From JBGFRR01 sp041695045 (lineage in GTDB: Bacteria; Bacteroidota; Ignavibacteria; UBA10030): a DNA stretch of 64,000 nt. The first letter of the stretch is position 1. Every line of letters begins with the position of its first letter. A program made the translations under genes and the position numbers. The DNA is taken from the NCBI GenBank assembly GCA_041695045.1, contig JBGFRR010000128.1, positions 22,077-86,076 on the forward strand, given 5' to 3'. Shown here one piece after another: positions 27,242 through 36,353 of this stretch. Below the pieces are notes generated by a model. It ran no database searches. It had not been told where the DNA came from and saw only the letters and a list, made by a program, of their open reading frames with translations.

Positions 27242-27336
27242 CGGAGGAATGTTTATATTACAGTGTCCGCTGCATTCTTATTTGAGCGGCGCTTCGTCCT
27301 ATAGGGATGGTAGAACAAGTGCAAGGAAGCCCAATC

Positions 27337-28479
27337 ATGAGAGTCGCCTATTTCAATGCAAACCTTCGTGTCGGACAGGATGGTGTGACACGGGTGATGT
27401 ACAAGATGTTTGAAGGAGCAAAAGCTCGCGGCGTCGACGCCATGGCGTTTACCTCAACTCTTCCTGAACACCATCACGAAATCATCCCGATGGTCGGCGT
27501 GCCGTCGATCGCCTTACCGCTCCAGAAGGCCTATCGTCTTGCGTTGCCAGGCTCTCAGGCGTTTGTTAAGCGACTTGCGGAGTTTCGGCCTGACATTATT
27601 CACCTGAACAGCCCGTGCACGCTTGGCTTTGCAGCTATGAAGTACGCCCGTGAGTTCGGTGTGCCTGCTGTCGCCACGTACCACACGCATTTCCCATCGT
27701 ATCCACGCTACTACAAGCTGAAAGGGTTTGAAAATCTTGTGTGGAGGCTCTCGCGCCGTTTCTATAATAATCTTGACCGCACGTTCGTCCCAACGATGCC
27801 GATTCTTCGTGAGCTGGAAACACATGCAATCCGGAATCTTCAGTATCTCCCGAACGGCGTCGACCTTTCGTTGTTCCATCCACGTCGAAAGTCAGAATCG
27901 TGGAGAAAACGCTTCGGACCGCGCAACAAGCCTGTTGTCCTCTTTGTGAGCAGGTTGGTGTGGGAGAAGGATCTGCGCGTGCTCGCCGAAGCGTACGCGA
28001 TTCTCCGCTCCCGTCATCTCGATTTCGAGATGGTGGTTGTTGGCGACGGACATGCACGGGTAGAGTTCGAGAAGATGATGCCCGGCGCCCACTTTCTCGG
28101 TTATCAGAGTGGAAGCGCCCTTGCCGAATGTTATGCCTCGTCCGATGTTTTCGTCTTTCCATCGACGACAGAGACGTTTGGTCTTGTGACTCTGGAAGCG
28201 ATGGCATCAGGTACCGTTCCGGTGGCAGCGAATGTTGGGGGTGCGTCGGGAATCATCGAGGATGGTATGTCCGGGTTGCTCGCTCAACCTCACAGCGGGT
28301 CGGATCTCGCCCGCAAGGTAGAATGGTTGCTCGACAATGACATAGAGCGATGGCGCATGTCGCAGCAAGCGGTTGAACGGGCGCGGCAATTCGGTTGGGA
28401 TGCTATCATGGACCGACTCTTCACCAGTTACGGAGAAGTGATTGACCAGCACGAGCGCCGTCGCCGTTCGGCAGCATAG
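27337..28479 (+). CDS. GT4-type glycosyltransferase
   Basis: 380 residues from the ATG at 27337, preceded by AAGGAAG; an in-frame start at 27307 would add ten residues and lacks a good ribosome site. The GT-B layout is clear: an acceptor half starting RVAYFNANLRVGQDGVTRVM, the linker LPNGVDLSLFHP, and a donor half with VLFVSRLVWEKDLRVLAEAY and the E-x7-E block TETFGLVTLEAMASGTVPVA. Members transfer sugars from nucleotide sugars to lipids or polysaccharides; the glycosidase on the opposite strand suggests carbohydrate or storage-sugar metabolism but the substrate cannot be told. Confidence 0.85.
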   Translation: MRVAYFNANLRVGQDGVTRVMYKMFEGAKARGVDAMAFTSTLPEHHHEIIPMVGVPSIALPLQKAYRLALPGSQAFVKRLAEFRPDIIHLNSPCTLGFAAMKYAREFGVPAVATYHTHFPSYPRYYKLKGFENLVWRLSRRFYNNLDRTFVPTMPILRELETHAIRNLQYLPNGVDLSLFHPRRKSESWRKRFGPRNKPVVLFVSRLVWEKDLRVLAEAYAILRSRHLDFEMVVVGDGHARVEFEKMMPGAHFLGYQSGSALAECYASSDVFVFPSTTETFGLVTLEAMASGTVPVAANVGGASGIIEDGMSGLLAQPHSGSDLARKVEWLLDNDIERWRMSQQAVERARQFGWDAIMDRLFTSYGEVIDQHERRRRSAA

Positions 28480-28676
28480 TGCCGTACGGCCAACGGGAGG
28501 GCCGCAGAGACAGTCGTTCCCGGGAATCATGACATTTTCGGCGGTCCCCATCGTGCTATCGATGTCCTGAGCTTCCCACGGCACATCCATCTTCCGTTCC
28601 AATCTCCGGTCTCACCGGAAAACCGTCCCCTCCGATATCACTTTCCGGCGCGCCGTCTCTCTCCTGCCAGCGTTGT

Positions 28677-31085
28677 CTAAGGATTGATTTCCAACAAGAG
28701 CATGGTAGCCTGTGGCGAAAGGCTGAGGCGAGTAGTGCTCGTGGCGTGTGTACAGCGCAGAAGATGGGTAGGGGAGGAGGGAAGAACCCGCTTCACCCCA
28801 AAGGGGAGAAAGACTTCGATGCTCGAAGGCGCACGGTTTGCTGGGAAGGTGTTGTTGAACGCTAGGATACATCGGTGGCGAGATTCGAAGGACACGTCGC
28901 AATTGACCCGTCCGAACGCCGTAGGGGCATTGTGGATGCGAAGAGGAAGCGATTGCTTGAGGAACGGACCGGCGCCGCGGAAAATTTCGAGGGAAGTCGG
29001 CGTTTCACGAAGAAGACAGTCGCGCAGAAACAGGATAACCTCCGCCGCTGCCCACCCATGATGCCCGTCTCCCATCGATCCTCCCCCTGTCCGGGGATGG
29101 ATTGCCTCGGGGAAGGAGAATGTCGGCGACGCTTGGGCAAAGACGTTGCGGGCGACCTTCCACGCTTTCTCCGGTTCTCCGATCTGCAGAAAACTGTGTG
29201 CGAGCTGCAGCGTGAGGTACGGGTTGTAGCCGGAGTGAATGATGGGATGGAAGAACCCACGCTCATCGACGAATCGTTTGTACACTTCGTGAACGGTTTC
29301 AACCGCACCGGGAAGGGGAACGTCTTCGATCGCCAGCGGGTAGACCGCACACAACGAGCCGATAGCGGACTCATCGAATGCTCGGGTCGGCGAAGCTGGG
29401 ATGAGACGCCTTCCGAGTCGTTGGTGGACGACCTCGAGTGATTGTAGGATGTCATGGGAAAACAGGCGACACTCTATGATAAAGGCGTCGGCGTCCTTCT
29501 GCTGCCCCGCTTCGTGCGCGAGAGCTGCCAGCGCACGAAGGCCGGCAAGCGACCAGAACGAATCCCAGTAATAGTGGTCGACGGTGCCAAGATGCTCTGC
29601 GCTCAGGCTTTTCGGCATCAGTCCTTTCATCGTTGTTGCCGCTGTTGAAGACGAGCGGCGCATTCGTTGGATCCATGTCCCGGCGCGCTTGAGAACCGGA
29701 TACAATTGCTTGAGCCAGAGCGTTGACCTCGCGATACGGTAGTGTTGGTGGACCATCCAGAGCACGGCCCCGTTCGAATCCCATTCGCCGTTGGGTCCTC
29801 GGAAGAATCCATCCTGGGTGAGCCGCTGTGGAAAGGAATTCATTACTCCACGCACTCGGTCGTGCAATCCCAGAACATCCAGAGCACGAAGCATCGGGAC
29901 GGCGTCGCGGAACCAGAAATGGTGATACAGGAACGGGCCCGGTGTGATGGTGTCTGCATCCTGAAGCTGAAGCAGCGTGAGTGCACTCGCGTCGAAGAGA
30001 TGCTGGAGTGCTTGATCGCCGAAGTGCATGTGTGCGCGGTGTACTTGTTCCCGTCGCCACACGTCCTTGTGCTCTTTCTTTCGGTGTTCGTAGGTCACGC
30101 GCCACGATTGTTTCACCGGCACGCGTTTCAGTACCCGCTCGCTCGCGAGCGCGATGCTGCCATGGATCGTCCCTCGGCCACCGGCGGGAAGCTCGAATCG
30201 ATATCCCGCGACTGCATTGGCGAAACCTGCCTCGCACTGTATTGAAGAGGAGTGAGTTCTTGGTGACTGGACTTTCCCCATGTTCCGTGCAAACGTTGCA
30301 GTGTCTCCTTCCACCCCGCTGCCGAGCCGATGCCAGTGGGGGTCTTCTGCCAACACCACGCCCACAGCTCCATCCACGGCGATGACACGGGGGGAGGGAA
30401 ATTTGATCTGCTCGATCGGCGCAACTCCTTCTGGATTGAATGGTCGAACAGCGAGACAGAGGTCGGCCCGTTGCTGGAAGAGCGAGGTGTTTTCAACTGA
30501 TGCTTCGAAGAATACGACATCGGTGCTGCTGCGCGAAGCAAGAACAAAAGCTTCGAGTCTCAGAACAAAGTCTCGCCACCGAAGCGAGGTGGTCAGTCGA
30601 GGTGCAACCGGGTCGAGCCGCTGGTCTGCATGGGAAGCGAGAGACGGAAACAACACATCGTCATTGGCAACAAGCCAGGTATCGATCGACCATTCACGCG
30701 GAAGGGGCGTGAGAAGTCCTCTTGGATCAACAATAGCTTCGTGTGTCCCGTGAGGAGTTCCGAGGGCTGTCCAGTTTCGATGAGTAATGTTCATCATGAG
30801 CGGGTTCTGAGATCGCGCGACAAAGGATGAGCTGGAAGGGTCGAGCTGGCGGTGTACCCAGAATGGGAACACCCACTCCCGTTTCATCTGAAAGATGCCG
30901 TAATTCAGAAGCCCGCGCGTAATGACCGGAGCACTCAGTTGGAATAATTCTTTTGGAAAACCACGACCGTTGACATCACAAAGGCTGCTGGCAAGCTGGA
31001 ACTGTCTGCGAGCCGACGCTGGGATATCGAGTTGTCGGAAGACCTGGTCGAGAAGGATGGAGTTGATCGTCACGCCCATAAGCAC
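28677..31085 (-). CDS. six-hairpin glycosidase-like protein
   Basis: 802 residues without a signal peptide, so cytoplasmic. The N-terminal ~330 residues form a beta-rich domain (FPFWVHRQLDPSSSSF, VFFEASVENTSLFQQRADL), and the central part has the alpha/alpha-toroid text FLYHHFWFRDAVPMLRALDV, QDGFFRGPNGEWDSNGAVLW and DHYYWDSFWSLAGLRALAAL. Alternating WFRD and WDSNG blocks are typical of glucoamylase/amylo-1,6-glucosidase-like clans. I infer action on an alpha-glucan or similar; the exact family is not certain. It is the last gene of the minus-strand run and starts 23 bases after the cyclodeaminase. Confidence 0.65.
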   Translation of the reverse strand: MLMGVTINSILLDQVFRQLDIPASARRQFQLASSLCDVNGRGFPKELFQLSAPVITRGLLNYGIFQMKREWVFPFWVHRQLDPSSSSFVARSQNPLMMNITHRNWTALGTPHGTHEAIVDPRGLLTPLPREWSIDTWLVANDDVLFPSLASHADQRLDPVAPRLTTSLRWRDFVLRLEAFVLASRSSTDVVFFEASVENTSLFQQRADLCLAVRPFNPEGVAPIEQIKFPSPRVIAVDGAVGVVLAEDPHWHRLGSGVEGDTATFARNMGKVQSPRTHSSSIQCEAGFANAVAGYRFELPAGGRGTIHGSIALASERVLKRVPVKQSWRVTYEHRKKEHKDVWRREQVHRAHMHFGDQALQHLFDASALTLLQLQDADTITPGPFLYHHFWFRDAVPMLRALDVLGLHDRVRGVMNSFPQRLTQDGFFRGPNGEWDSNGAVLWMVHQHYRIARSTLWLKQLYPVLKRAGTWIQRMRRSSSTAATTMKGLMPKSLSAEHLGTVDHYYWDSFWSLAGLRALAALAHEAGQQKDADAFIIECRLFSHDILQSLEVVHQRLGRRLIPASPTRAFDESAIGSLCAVYPLAIEDVPLPGAVETVHEVYKRFVDERGFFHPIIHSGYNPYLTLQLAHSFLQIGEPEKAWKVARNVFAQASPTFSFPEAIHPRTGGGSMGDGHHGWAAAEVILFLRDCLLRETPTSLEIFRGAGPFLKQSLPLRIHNAPTAFGRVNCDVSFESRHRCILAFNNTFPANRAPSSIEVFLPFGVKRVLPSSPTHLLRCTHATSTTRLSLSPQATMLLLEINP

Positions 31086-31108
31086 GAGAGTTCATTCTGT
31101 CGAACGGC

Positions 31109-31735
31109 TTACTGCATTGCTGCCTGCACGTGGGCCAACACCTCTTTGATGGAGCGCTCCCATTGCTCCAGAATGCGGTTGGTGCTGGCGGACGTTTGCT
31201 CGACGAAAGCCTCGTCTTTCAGTGTCGCGAGGTTGATGCGCACGTTCAACGCCGCGCCAATACACGCAGCATGCAACATCGCTGCCGCAACGCCGGCGTC
31301 GGAGATTGAGTTGACATTCCCTTTCTTTGCCACGATCGTCGCGAGCGGCATCGCACGCTCGCAGAGTTGCATGACCCGCAGCGGAACCGTGGCCGCGGCT
31401 TTCGTGGCTTCCTGGATTGCAACGCTGCGCGCGAGCTGCTCCTGGTCGGTATTCTTGGGAAGCGAGAATGCCGTCATCACGCCGTTGAATGCCGTCGTGT
31501 CCTCATCAATCAGTACGGTAAACTCGGTTCGCAACTCCTCGGCTTCCTTCAACACGGCCTCCATTTCCTCCTGAACCTCCGTGTACGTTTTCTTCCCGAT
31601 CGTCAACCGACACACCATCGCGGTCAGCGCGGCTCCCAACGCGCCGGCCAGCGCAGCAGCGCTTCCGCCTCCGGGCGCGGCAGAGTTCGAAGCGACTTCG
31701 GTCAAGAATCCTTCAATGGTCTTGTCAACTAACAT
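31109..31735 (-). CDS. fchA: formimidoyltetrahydrofolate cyclodeaminase
   Basis: 208 residues, the stand-alone cyclodeaminase (FTCD C-terminal type) domain. Diagnostic block: EVASNSAAPGGGSAAALAGA near the N-terminus, then a helical body. It releases ammonia from 5-formimino-THF to give 5,10-methenyl-THF, the final one-carbon step of histidine breakdown. The ATG at 31735 has GGAGG ahead of it (complement of CCTCC at 31741-31745). A 147-base gap separates it from the transferase gene; in mammals the two activities are one protein. Confidence 0.9.
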   Translation of the reverse strand: MLVDKTIEGFLTEVASNSAAPGGGSAAALAGALGAALTAMVCRLTIGKKTYTEVQEEMEAVLKEAEELRTEFTVLIDEDTTAFNGVMTAFSLPKNTDQEQLARSVAIQEATKAAATVPLRVMQLCERAMPLATIVAKKGNVNSISDAGVAAAMLHAACIGAALNVRINLATLKDEAFVEQTSASTNRILEQWERSIKEVLAHVQAAMQ

Positions 31736-31882
31736 ACGACCTCCAGGGTTGAAGAAGAGAACAAACTTACCACCAAGTCCCGAAGACACGAAGAGAACTG
31801 TAGCAATTCCAGAAGAATGCTTCGTGCAACCTCTGTCTTTGTTCCCTTTGACGGTGAAAGAAACGAGTTTTTCAATACGCTC

Positions 31883-32917
31883 CTAAATCATATACTCGAT
31901 CACTTTCTTCTTCGGATCGAACGGCTCAAGTTGGCTGAGTCCAAGCCCATCCATGGCAAGGGTCAGAAGCTCTTTCTCGGAAAGCGAGGTTGTTGTCCCT
32001 TTTTTCTCAGCATAAAACTTGCCGGCCATGAGGAGCGCTTGCAGCGGTGTAAGACCGACAATCTCGCTGCCGGTTGCGTCGATGCCGAGCGAGCGGGCCT
32101 GCTTCTTGACTTCTTCAAATGCGACGTGGGGCGGTGTGATGTTGAAGTCAACAAGGTTGACCGAAACCTGTGCGATGTTGAATCGCTCCAACAGCACGCC
32201 GATGGCCTTCACCGCTTTCAGTGTTCCGGGAATCTTGACGGTGTTGCCGCGCTCATCCTTTACGGGATTTCCCGCTTCGTCTTTTTGGGGTCGCCCGCTT
32301 TCGCGAATCCGCAGGGCAATCTCTTGGGCCAGCGATGAGTCCGGTGTGTTGAGGTTCACATTGTAAGCGATGAGAAATGTGCGGGCACCGGTAACGGTCG
32401 AGCCGGACTTCGCATTGAACTCGGCAGGACCACAATCGGGTTTCCAGCGTGGATCGCTGAGCTTCTCCGGCAATCCTTCGTATTCACCTTTGCGAATGTT
32501 GGCGAGGTTCTTTCGTTCCGGCGTCGTTGCCGCCGCTTCATAGAGGTAAATGGGGATGCGCAACTCAGAAGCAACGCGCTCGCCAAACTTCCGTGCCAAC
32601 TGCACACAATCCTCCATCGTCACGCCGGCGATGGGAACGAAGGGCACAACGTCTGTCGCACCGATCCGCGGGTGCTCGCCTTTGTGTTGCCGCATGTCGA
32701 TCAGCTCAGAAGCGGTTTGGGTCGCTCGAAACGCCGCCTCCACAACTGCATCCGGCTCGCCAACGAAGGTCACGACGGTGCGGTTGTAGTCTTTGTCCGG
32801 CTCAACATTTAACAGTTTCACGCCGGAGACCGCGCCGATGCTTGCAGCAATTGCATCGATAATGCTCTGATTCCTTCCTTCACTGAAGTTTGGGACGCAT
32901 TCAACGATTCGTTGCAT
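31883..32917 (-). CDS. ftcD: glutamate formimidoyltransferase
   Basis: 344 residues beginning MQRIVECVPNFSEGRNQSII, the hallmark start of the family, with GEHPRIGATDVVPFVPIAGV in the N-terminal half. It moves the formimino group of N-formimino-L-glutamate to tetrahydrofolate, releasing glutamate. An upstream extension to 33070 lies in the DUF429 gene and is rejected. Its start overlaps the DUF429 stop by 17 bases, so the genes are tightly coupled. Together with hutH, hutU, hutI and fchA this completes the folate-dependent histidine route. Confidence 0.93.
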   Translation of the reverse strand: MQRIVECVPNFSEGRNQSIIDAIAASIGAVSGVKLLNVEPDKDYNRTVVTFVGEPDAVVEAAFRATQTASELIDMRQHKGEHPRIGATDVVPFVPIAGVTMEDCVQLARKFGERVASELRIPIYLYEAAATTPERKNLANIRKGEYEGLPEKLSDPRWKPDCGPAEFNAKSGSTVTGARTFLIAYNVNLNTPDSSLAQEIALRIRESGRPQKDEAGNPVKDERGNTVKIPGTLKAVKAIGVLLERFNIAQVSVNLVDFNITPPHVAFEEVKKQARSLGIDATGSEIVGLTPLQALLMAGKFYAEKKGTTTSLSEKELLTLAMDGLGLSQLEPFDPKKKVIEYMI

Positions 32918-33599
32918 CGTTCTGTATGTTTGTCTTGGTGTTCGTAGGGACAGACCGGACGGCTTGCTGAAGCCGGTCGGGCCTAACGGAAGTCTTCGGA
33001 ATGATGATGGCACCCTGCCTGAAATTTCCCAACACTTCCGCCTTGCCACGCAAGAACAACCGACCCACAAGCGCGCCGGTGACGGCGTCTAACTCGTCGC
33101 CGTTCATCGATGGCTTCAGTCCTTTGAGGCCCAAACGCTCGAGGCCGTGGCGAAGCCGACCGAGGCCGTCTTGTTTTCGTGCAATGTGCCAAACATCCTG
33201 CGCTGCGCCGGGATACATTTCGATGACACGATAGCCCCTCCGACTCAGACGCTTCCGCAGTGCAATACCGCGCACAGTCAGCGAGCGCATGGGGCCCAGC
33301 GTGATGGGGAAGAAGCGAATGCCACGCTCGAACAAGGCGCGGTCACACGGCCGGAAGTGCTCGCCATTGCGGTCGTCAATTGACCTTCGGCCCGGCGGCA
33401 AGTGAAGCGGTGCATCGATGGCTACAATGTTCGGCGAGTGGCGCGTGATGAAGCTGAGAATCTCTTCATCCGACCTCAGCGTGGCGTACTCGGCGACCGT
33501 CATTCCCCGCAGTGCACAGATGCCGGTGTTGCGTCGCGGGCTGCCGGCGAGGTCGATGCCGACAACGACCGTCGCGTGCCGTTCAGCCTTAGAACTCAA
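32901..33599 (-). CDS. DUF429 family protein
   Basis: 232 residues. N-terminal VVVGIDLAGSPRRNTGICAL is an RNase-H-like first strand with its Asp, followed by IVAIDAPLHLPPGRRS and YRVIEMYPGAAQDVWHI, the DUF429 landmarks. Several acidic residues are placed as in RNase-H-fold nucleases, but no activity is established for the family. It overlaps both neighbours, hutI (11 bases) and ftcD (17 bases), so it is translated as part of the hut unit, which is an unusual place for it. Confidence 0.8.
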   Translation of the reverse strand: MSSKAERHATVVVGIDLAGSPRRNTGICALRGMTVAEYATLRSDEEILSFITRHSPNIVAIDAPLHLPPGRRSIDDRNGEHFRPCDRALFERGIRFFPITLGPMRSLTVRGIALRKRLSRRGYRVIEMYPGAAQDVWHIARKQDGLGRLRHGLERLGLKGLKPSMNGDELDAVTGALVGRLFLRGKAEVLGNFRQGAIIIPKTSVRPDRLQQAVRSVPTNTKTNIQNDATNR

Positions 33600-34833
33600 G
33601 AATCACTCCCCCCTTGATCACCATCGCTACGTGATTCATGCCAAAGTGGTAGGCCAAGTAGCGATAATTGGGGATTCGATACAGGATCACATCGGCTTCC
33701 TTGCCGGCCTCGACGCTTCCAACACGATTTTCCATCTTCAGCGCAGCGGCGGCGTTCAACGTGCATGCGGTCATTGCTTCTTCCGGTGTCATCTTCATCT
33801 GTGTGCAGGCGATGGTCATCATCAGCGGGATGGAGAATGACATGCACGAGCCGGGGTTGAAGTCCGTCGCCAGTGCGACGGGAACGCCGGCTTCGATGAG
33901 CTTCCGTGCCGGTGCATACCGATGATTGAGGAAAAACGAGACCCCCGGCAAGAGGAGAGCGACAACGCCGGCTTCTCTCAGCTTCGGGATCGTTTCCTCG
34001 CCGATGTGTTCAAGGTGGTCGGCGGACACGGCCCCGAGTTCTGCGGCAAGCTCAGAGCCGCCGGAGGGGGTCAGCTCTTCGGCGTGGAGCTTGAGCTCGA
34101 AGCCGAGTGAGCGTGCCTGCTGAAGGATGCGTCTCGAATCGTTGACGGAAAAATAGCCTTGCTCACAGAAGACATCGCAGAATCGCGCAAGTTGGCGCTT
34201 GGCAATGTAAGGAAGCATTCTCTCGCATACAAGGTCGATGTAGCGGGTTGGGTCGTTCTTGTGCTCGGGCGGGATCACGTGCGCGCCGAGGAACGTTGGT
34301 ACGACCGTCATGAAATGGTCGTCGGCAAGCTCGTTGATGGCTTCGAGCATCTTGATTTCGGAGTCGGGGTCTAAGCCGTAGCCTGATTTGATCTCAACGG
34401 TCGTCGTTCCGTGCTGCAACATCGCATCGAGTCGCCGCGATGCCAACTTCTTCAGCTCCTTTTTTGTCGCAGCGCGTGTTGCCCGAACGGTGGACATGAT
34501 CCCTCCGCCCTGCTCGGCAATCGCTTGGTAACTCTTGCCCGCAGTTCGCAATGCAAACTCGTCGTCTCTGCTTCCCGCAAAGACGAGGTGTGTGTGGGCA
34601 TCGACGAATCCGGGCAGTGCAACATATTCTGCGGCATTCACTACGGTTGCGTTTTTATCGAGCGTCCGGTCAAACTCATCCGCCCGTCCCACCCACGCAA
34701 TGGTCTTGCCCTCAATCAGCACACTCGCATCCTCAACAATGCCGAGGTCGGCCATGGCTTCGCCTGTCTTGAACCGCGCCCCGTTGGCGCGGACGGTCAC
34801 AAGTTGCCGGATATGTTCAAGCAGCAGTTGCAT
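33589..34833 (-). CDS. hutI: imidazolonepropionase
   Basis: 414 residues, amidohydrolase fold. The metal motif GFVDAHTHLVFAGSRDDEF, the KSGYGLD block, HAEELTPSGGSELAAELGAV and ALATDFNPGSCMSFSIPLMM are all as in HutI. It hydrolyses 4-imidazolone-5-propanoate to N-formimino-glutamate. The ATG at 34833 gives the family N-terminus; the longer frame to 34905 reads into the methyltransferase gene. Overlaps on both sides suggest translational coupling. Confidence 0.95.
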   Translation of the reverse strand: MQLLLEHIRQLVTVRANGARFKTGEAMADLGIVEDASVLIEGKTIAWVGRADEFDRTLDKNATVVNAAEYVALPGFVDAHTHLVFAGSRDDEFALRTAGKSYQAIAEQGGGIMSTVRATRAATKKELKKLASRRLDAMLQHGTTTVEIKSGYGLDPDSEIKMLEAINELADDHFMTVVPTFLGAHVIPPEHKNDPTRYIDLVCERMLPYIAKRQLARFCDVFCEQGYFSVNDSRRILQQARSLGFELKLHAEELTPSGGSELAAELGAVSADHLEHIGEETIPKLREAGVVALLLPGVSFFLNHRYAPARKLIEAGVPVALATDFNPGSCMSFSIPLMMTIACTQMKMTPEEAMTACTLNAAAALKMENRVGSVEAGKEADVILYRIPNYRYLAYHFGMNHVAMVIKGGVILEF

Positions 34834-35719
34834 TGGGTGAACGCTTTCTCGCTTCGATGAAAACGTACGCCCCCTTCGAGAGACCCAGAGCCATGACGGC
34901 GTCATCCATCTTCCGGAGGAATCGTGCTGCGCGGTACCGTGCCTCTCCCGAAAGCTTCAGCTTTGCCGCTAAGTAATACCAGAAGGGGAGGAACGTGAAT
35001 GTTTCAACGATATCGAAGCGCGCCGTGATTTCCCGAAGAATCGAGTCTTGGGAAATCTCCTCAAACGGCGACTCGGAATGAAGCGTGTTGCGGTTGGAGT
35101 GCTTCAGTGCCGCCCGTTTGGACTCCTCGGTAGCCAAAAAAGCCCTGAGCCGATGACGCAGTTTCCACTTCTCCCGGTACGGCTGGAACGTTGGAAGGAG
35201 AGCATACAGTGCGGCAGCCAACAGCTTGCGAATGCGTTTCATGCCGATGAAGTCGAGTACCAACAAGCGTCCGTGCGACTTCAGTGTGCGCTCAGCCTGC
35301 ACCAGGACGTGATCGAGTCGGACGAGATGATGTAGAGCATCGTGAGCGACAACGGCATCGTATTGTTGTTCGGGGAGTGTTGAGACGTTCAGGTCGCCAA
35401 CCTTAAATGTTGGAGAGTGAGGCAACGGTGTTCTGCCGATTCGTTCGCGAGCGCGGTCGATGCGCTCCGGACTTAGGTCAATGCCGTGGACGTGCAGGCC
35501 GCGCTGAGCAAGCTGAAGTGCAAGATGTCCCTCGCCGCAGCCTAATTCGAGCACAGTAGGGCCGGCGGCAACGATGCGGTCAAGGAAATGACGGAACTCG
35601 CGACCGAAGAAGATTTCAAACAGCTGCAGGTCGTGCCAGAGTTGCGGGTTGAGTGGGTCGGCGTGGACGCTGCCCCAGTGCCGCGCTTCCTGTTGGATGA
35701 GTGTCTCGTACGTGCTCAC
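34817..35719 (-). CDS. class I SAM-dependent methyltransferase
   Basis: 300 residues from a GTG at 35719 that forms a GTGA overlap with the stop of the VOC gene; an in-frame ATG at 35758 lies deeper in that gene. SAM motif I is VLELGCGEGHLALQLAQRG, motif II-like HGIDLSPERIDRARERIG, and the post-motif VVAHDALHHLVRLDHVLVQ is typical of Methyltransf_11/25. The C-terminal half is helical and basic. The substrate is unknown. It overlaps hutI by 17 bases, so it is expressed with the histidine genes. Confidence 0.85.
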   Translation of the reverse strand: MSTYETLIQQEARHWGSVHADPLNPQLWHDLQLFEIFFGREFRHFLDRIVAAGPTVLELGCGEGHLALQLAQRGLHVHGIDLSPERIDRARERIGRTPLPHSPTFKVGDLNVSTLPEQQYDAVVAHDALHHLVRLDHVLVQAERTLKSHGRLLVLDFIGMKRIRKLLAAALYALLPTFQPYREKWKLRHRLRAFLATEESKRAALKHSNRNTLHSESPFEEISQDSILREITARFDIVETFTFLPFWYYLAAKLKLSGEARYRAARFLRKMDDAVMALGLSKGAYVFIEARKRSPNATAA

Positions 35720-36078
35720 GCGGCCAGTCGTCGCGGTTCCCAGAGTGCCAGTGTGCATCCATCCGGCGTGGCAAAGTAGGCAAACCAGCCGAGGTTCGGG
35801 ATGGCGGTTTTTGGCTGGACGACCTTGCCGCGGGCTCTTCGAATCTGCTTTAACTTCTCGTCAATACTCACCACCTCGATGTGCACGAAGACGCTCGGTT
35901 TCTTCGGGATGGACTTAACTTTGTATAACAGGCCGCCGGGTTCGTGTCCGGTTTCGATTATCATCATGTCTTTGTAGCCGACCAGCGGCTCGAACTTCCA
36001 GTTGAAGAGCTTTCCGAAAAACGCCTGGGCTTTGTTGAGGTCGGTGGTAGGAATCTCGATGAACGCGAAGTGATACAT
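35716..36078 (-). CDS. VOC (glyoxalase/bleomycin-resistance) family protein
   Basis: 120 residues beginning MYHFAFIEIPTTDLNKAQAF and ending FATPDGCTLALWEPRR, the two-module beta-alpha-beta-beta-beta layout of a single VOC monomer. The family includes metal-dependent lyases, dioxygenases and binding proteins; the metal ligands here are not obvious, so the reaction cannot be named. The longer frame to 36237 is rejected because the extra 53 residues do not resemble VOC proteins. It shares a GTGA junction with the methyltransferase. Confidence 0.85.
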   Translation of the reverse strand: MYHFAFIEIPTTDLNKAQAFFGKLFNWKFEPLVGYKDMMIIETGHEPGGLLYKVKSIPKKPSVFVHIEVVSIDEKLKQIRRARGKVVQPKTAIPNLGWFAYFATPDGCTLALWEPRRLAA

Positions 36079-36145
36079 GGTTGCCCACCTCCGGCGGGTG
36101 GCGAGGATGAATGCGTAAGCAAGAAACGAAGAATCGCCTAAAGAA

Positions 36146-36337
36146 TCAAGGTTGCAGCGGTGGCGTCGGTTCGTAGCCGGGGCAAGAAAGAACAGGAAGG
36201 CGGGGATACTTGACAAATCGCGGGTCGACATCGGCAAGCGTGCAACGATAAAACATGCTGCCGCGCGAGGTCGTGATCACCTGAGCGTGACGACAGTTCT
36301 CACACAGACCGATGGATGGATTCTGTGGTGTCGGCAT
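36146..36337 (-). CDS. small four-cysteine protein, conserved hypothetical
   Basis: 63 residues: CENCRHAQ near the start (Cys12, Cys15), then a single Cys32 in FYRCTLADVDPRFVKYPRLP and Cys52 in LSCPGYEP. The order C-x2-C ... C ... C suggests a small zinc-ribbon. I have seen the RFxKYPRLPVxxCPGYE pattern in widespread tiny bacterial proteins, but no function is known. The ATG at 36337 is used; it lies 16 bases after the hutU stop, so it is likely in the hut transcript. Confidence 0.7.
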   Translation of the reverse strand: MPTPQNPSIGLCENCRHAQVITTSRGSMFYRCTLADVDPRFVKYPRLPVLSCPGYEPTPPLQP

Positions 36338-36353
36338 GAAGAGTTTTTCCTTC

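Noticed and set aside
28480..28676. gene between the glycosyltransferase and the glycosidase
   Set aside because: 197 bases with only short frames and no motif; I see nothing in it beyond a GCCGTACGGC palindrome near 28482.
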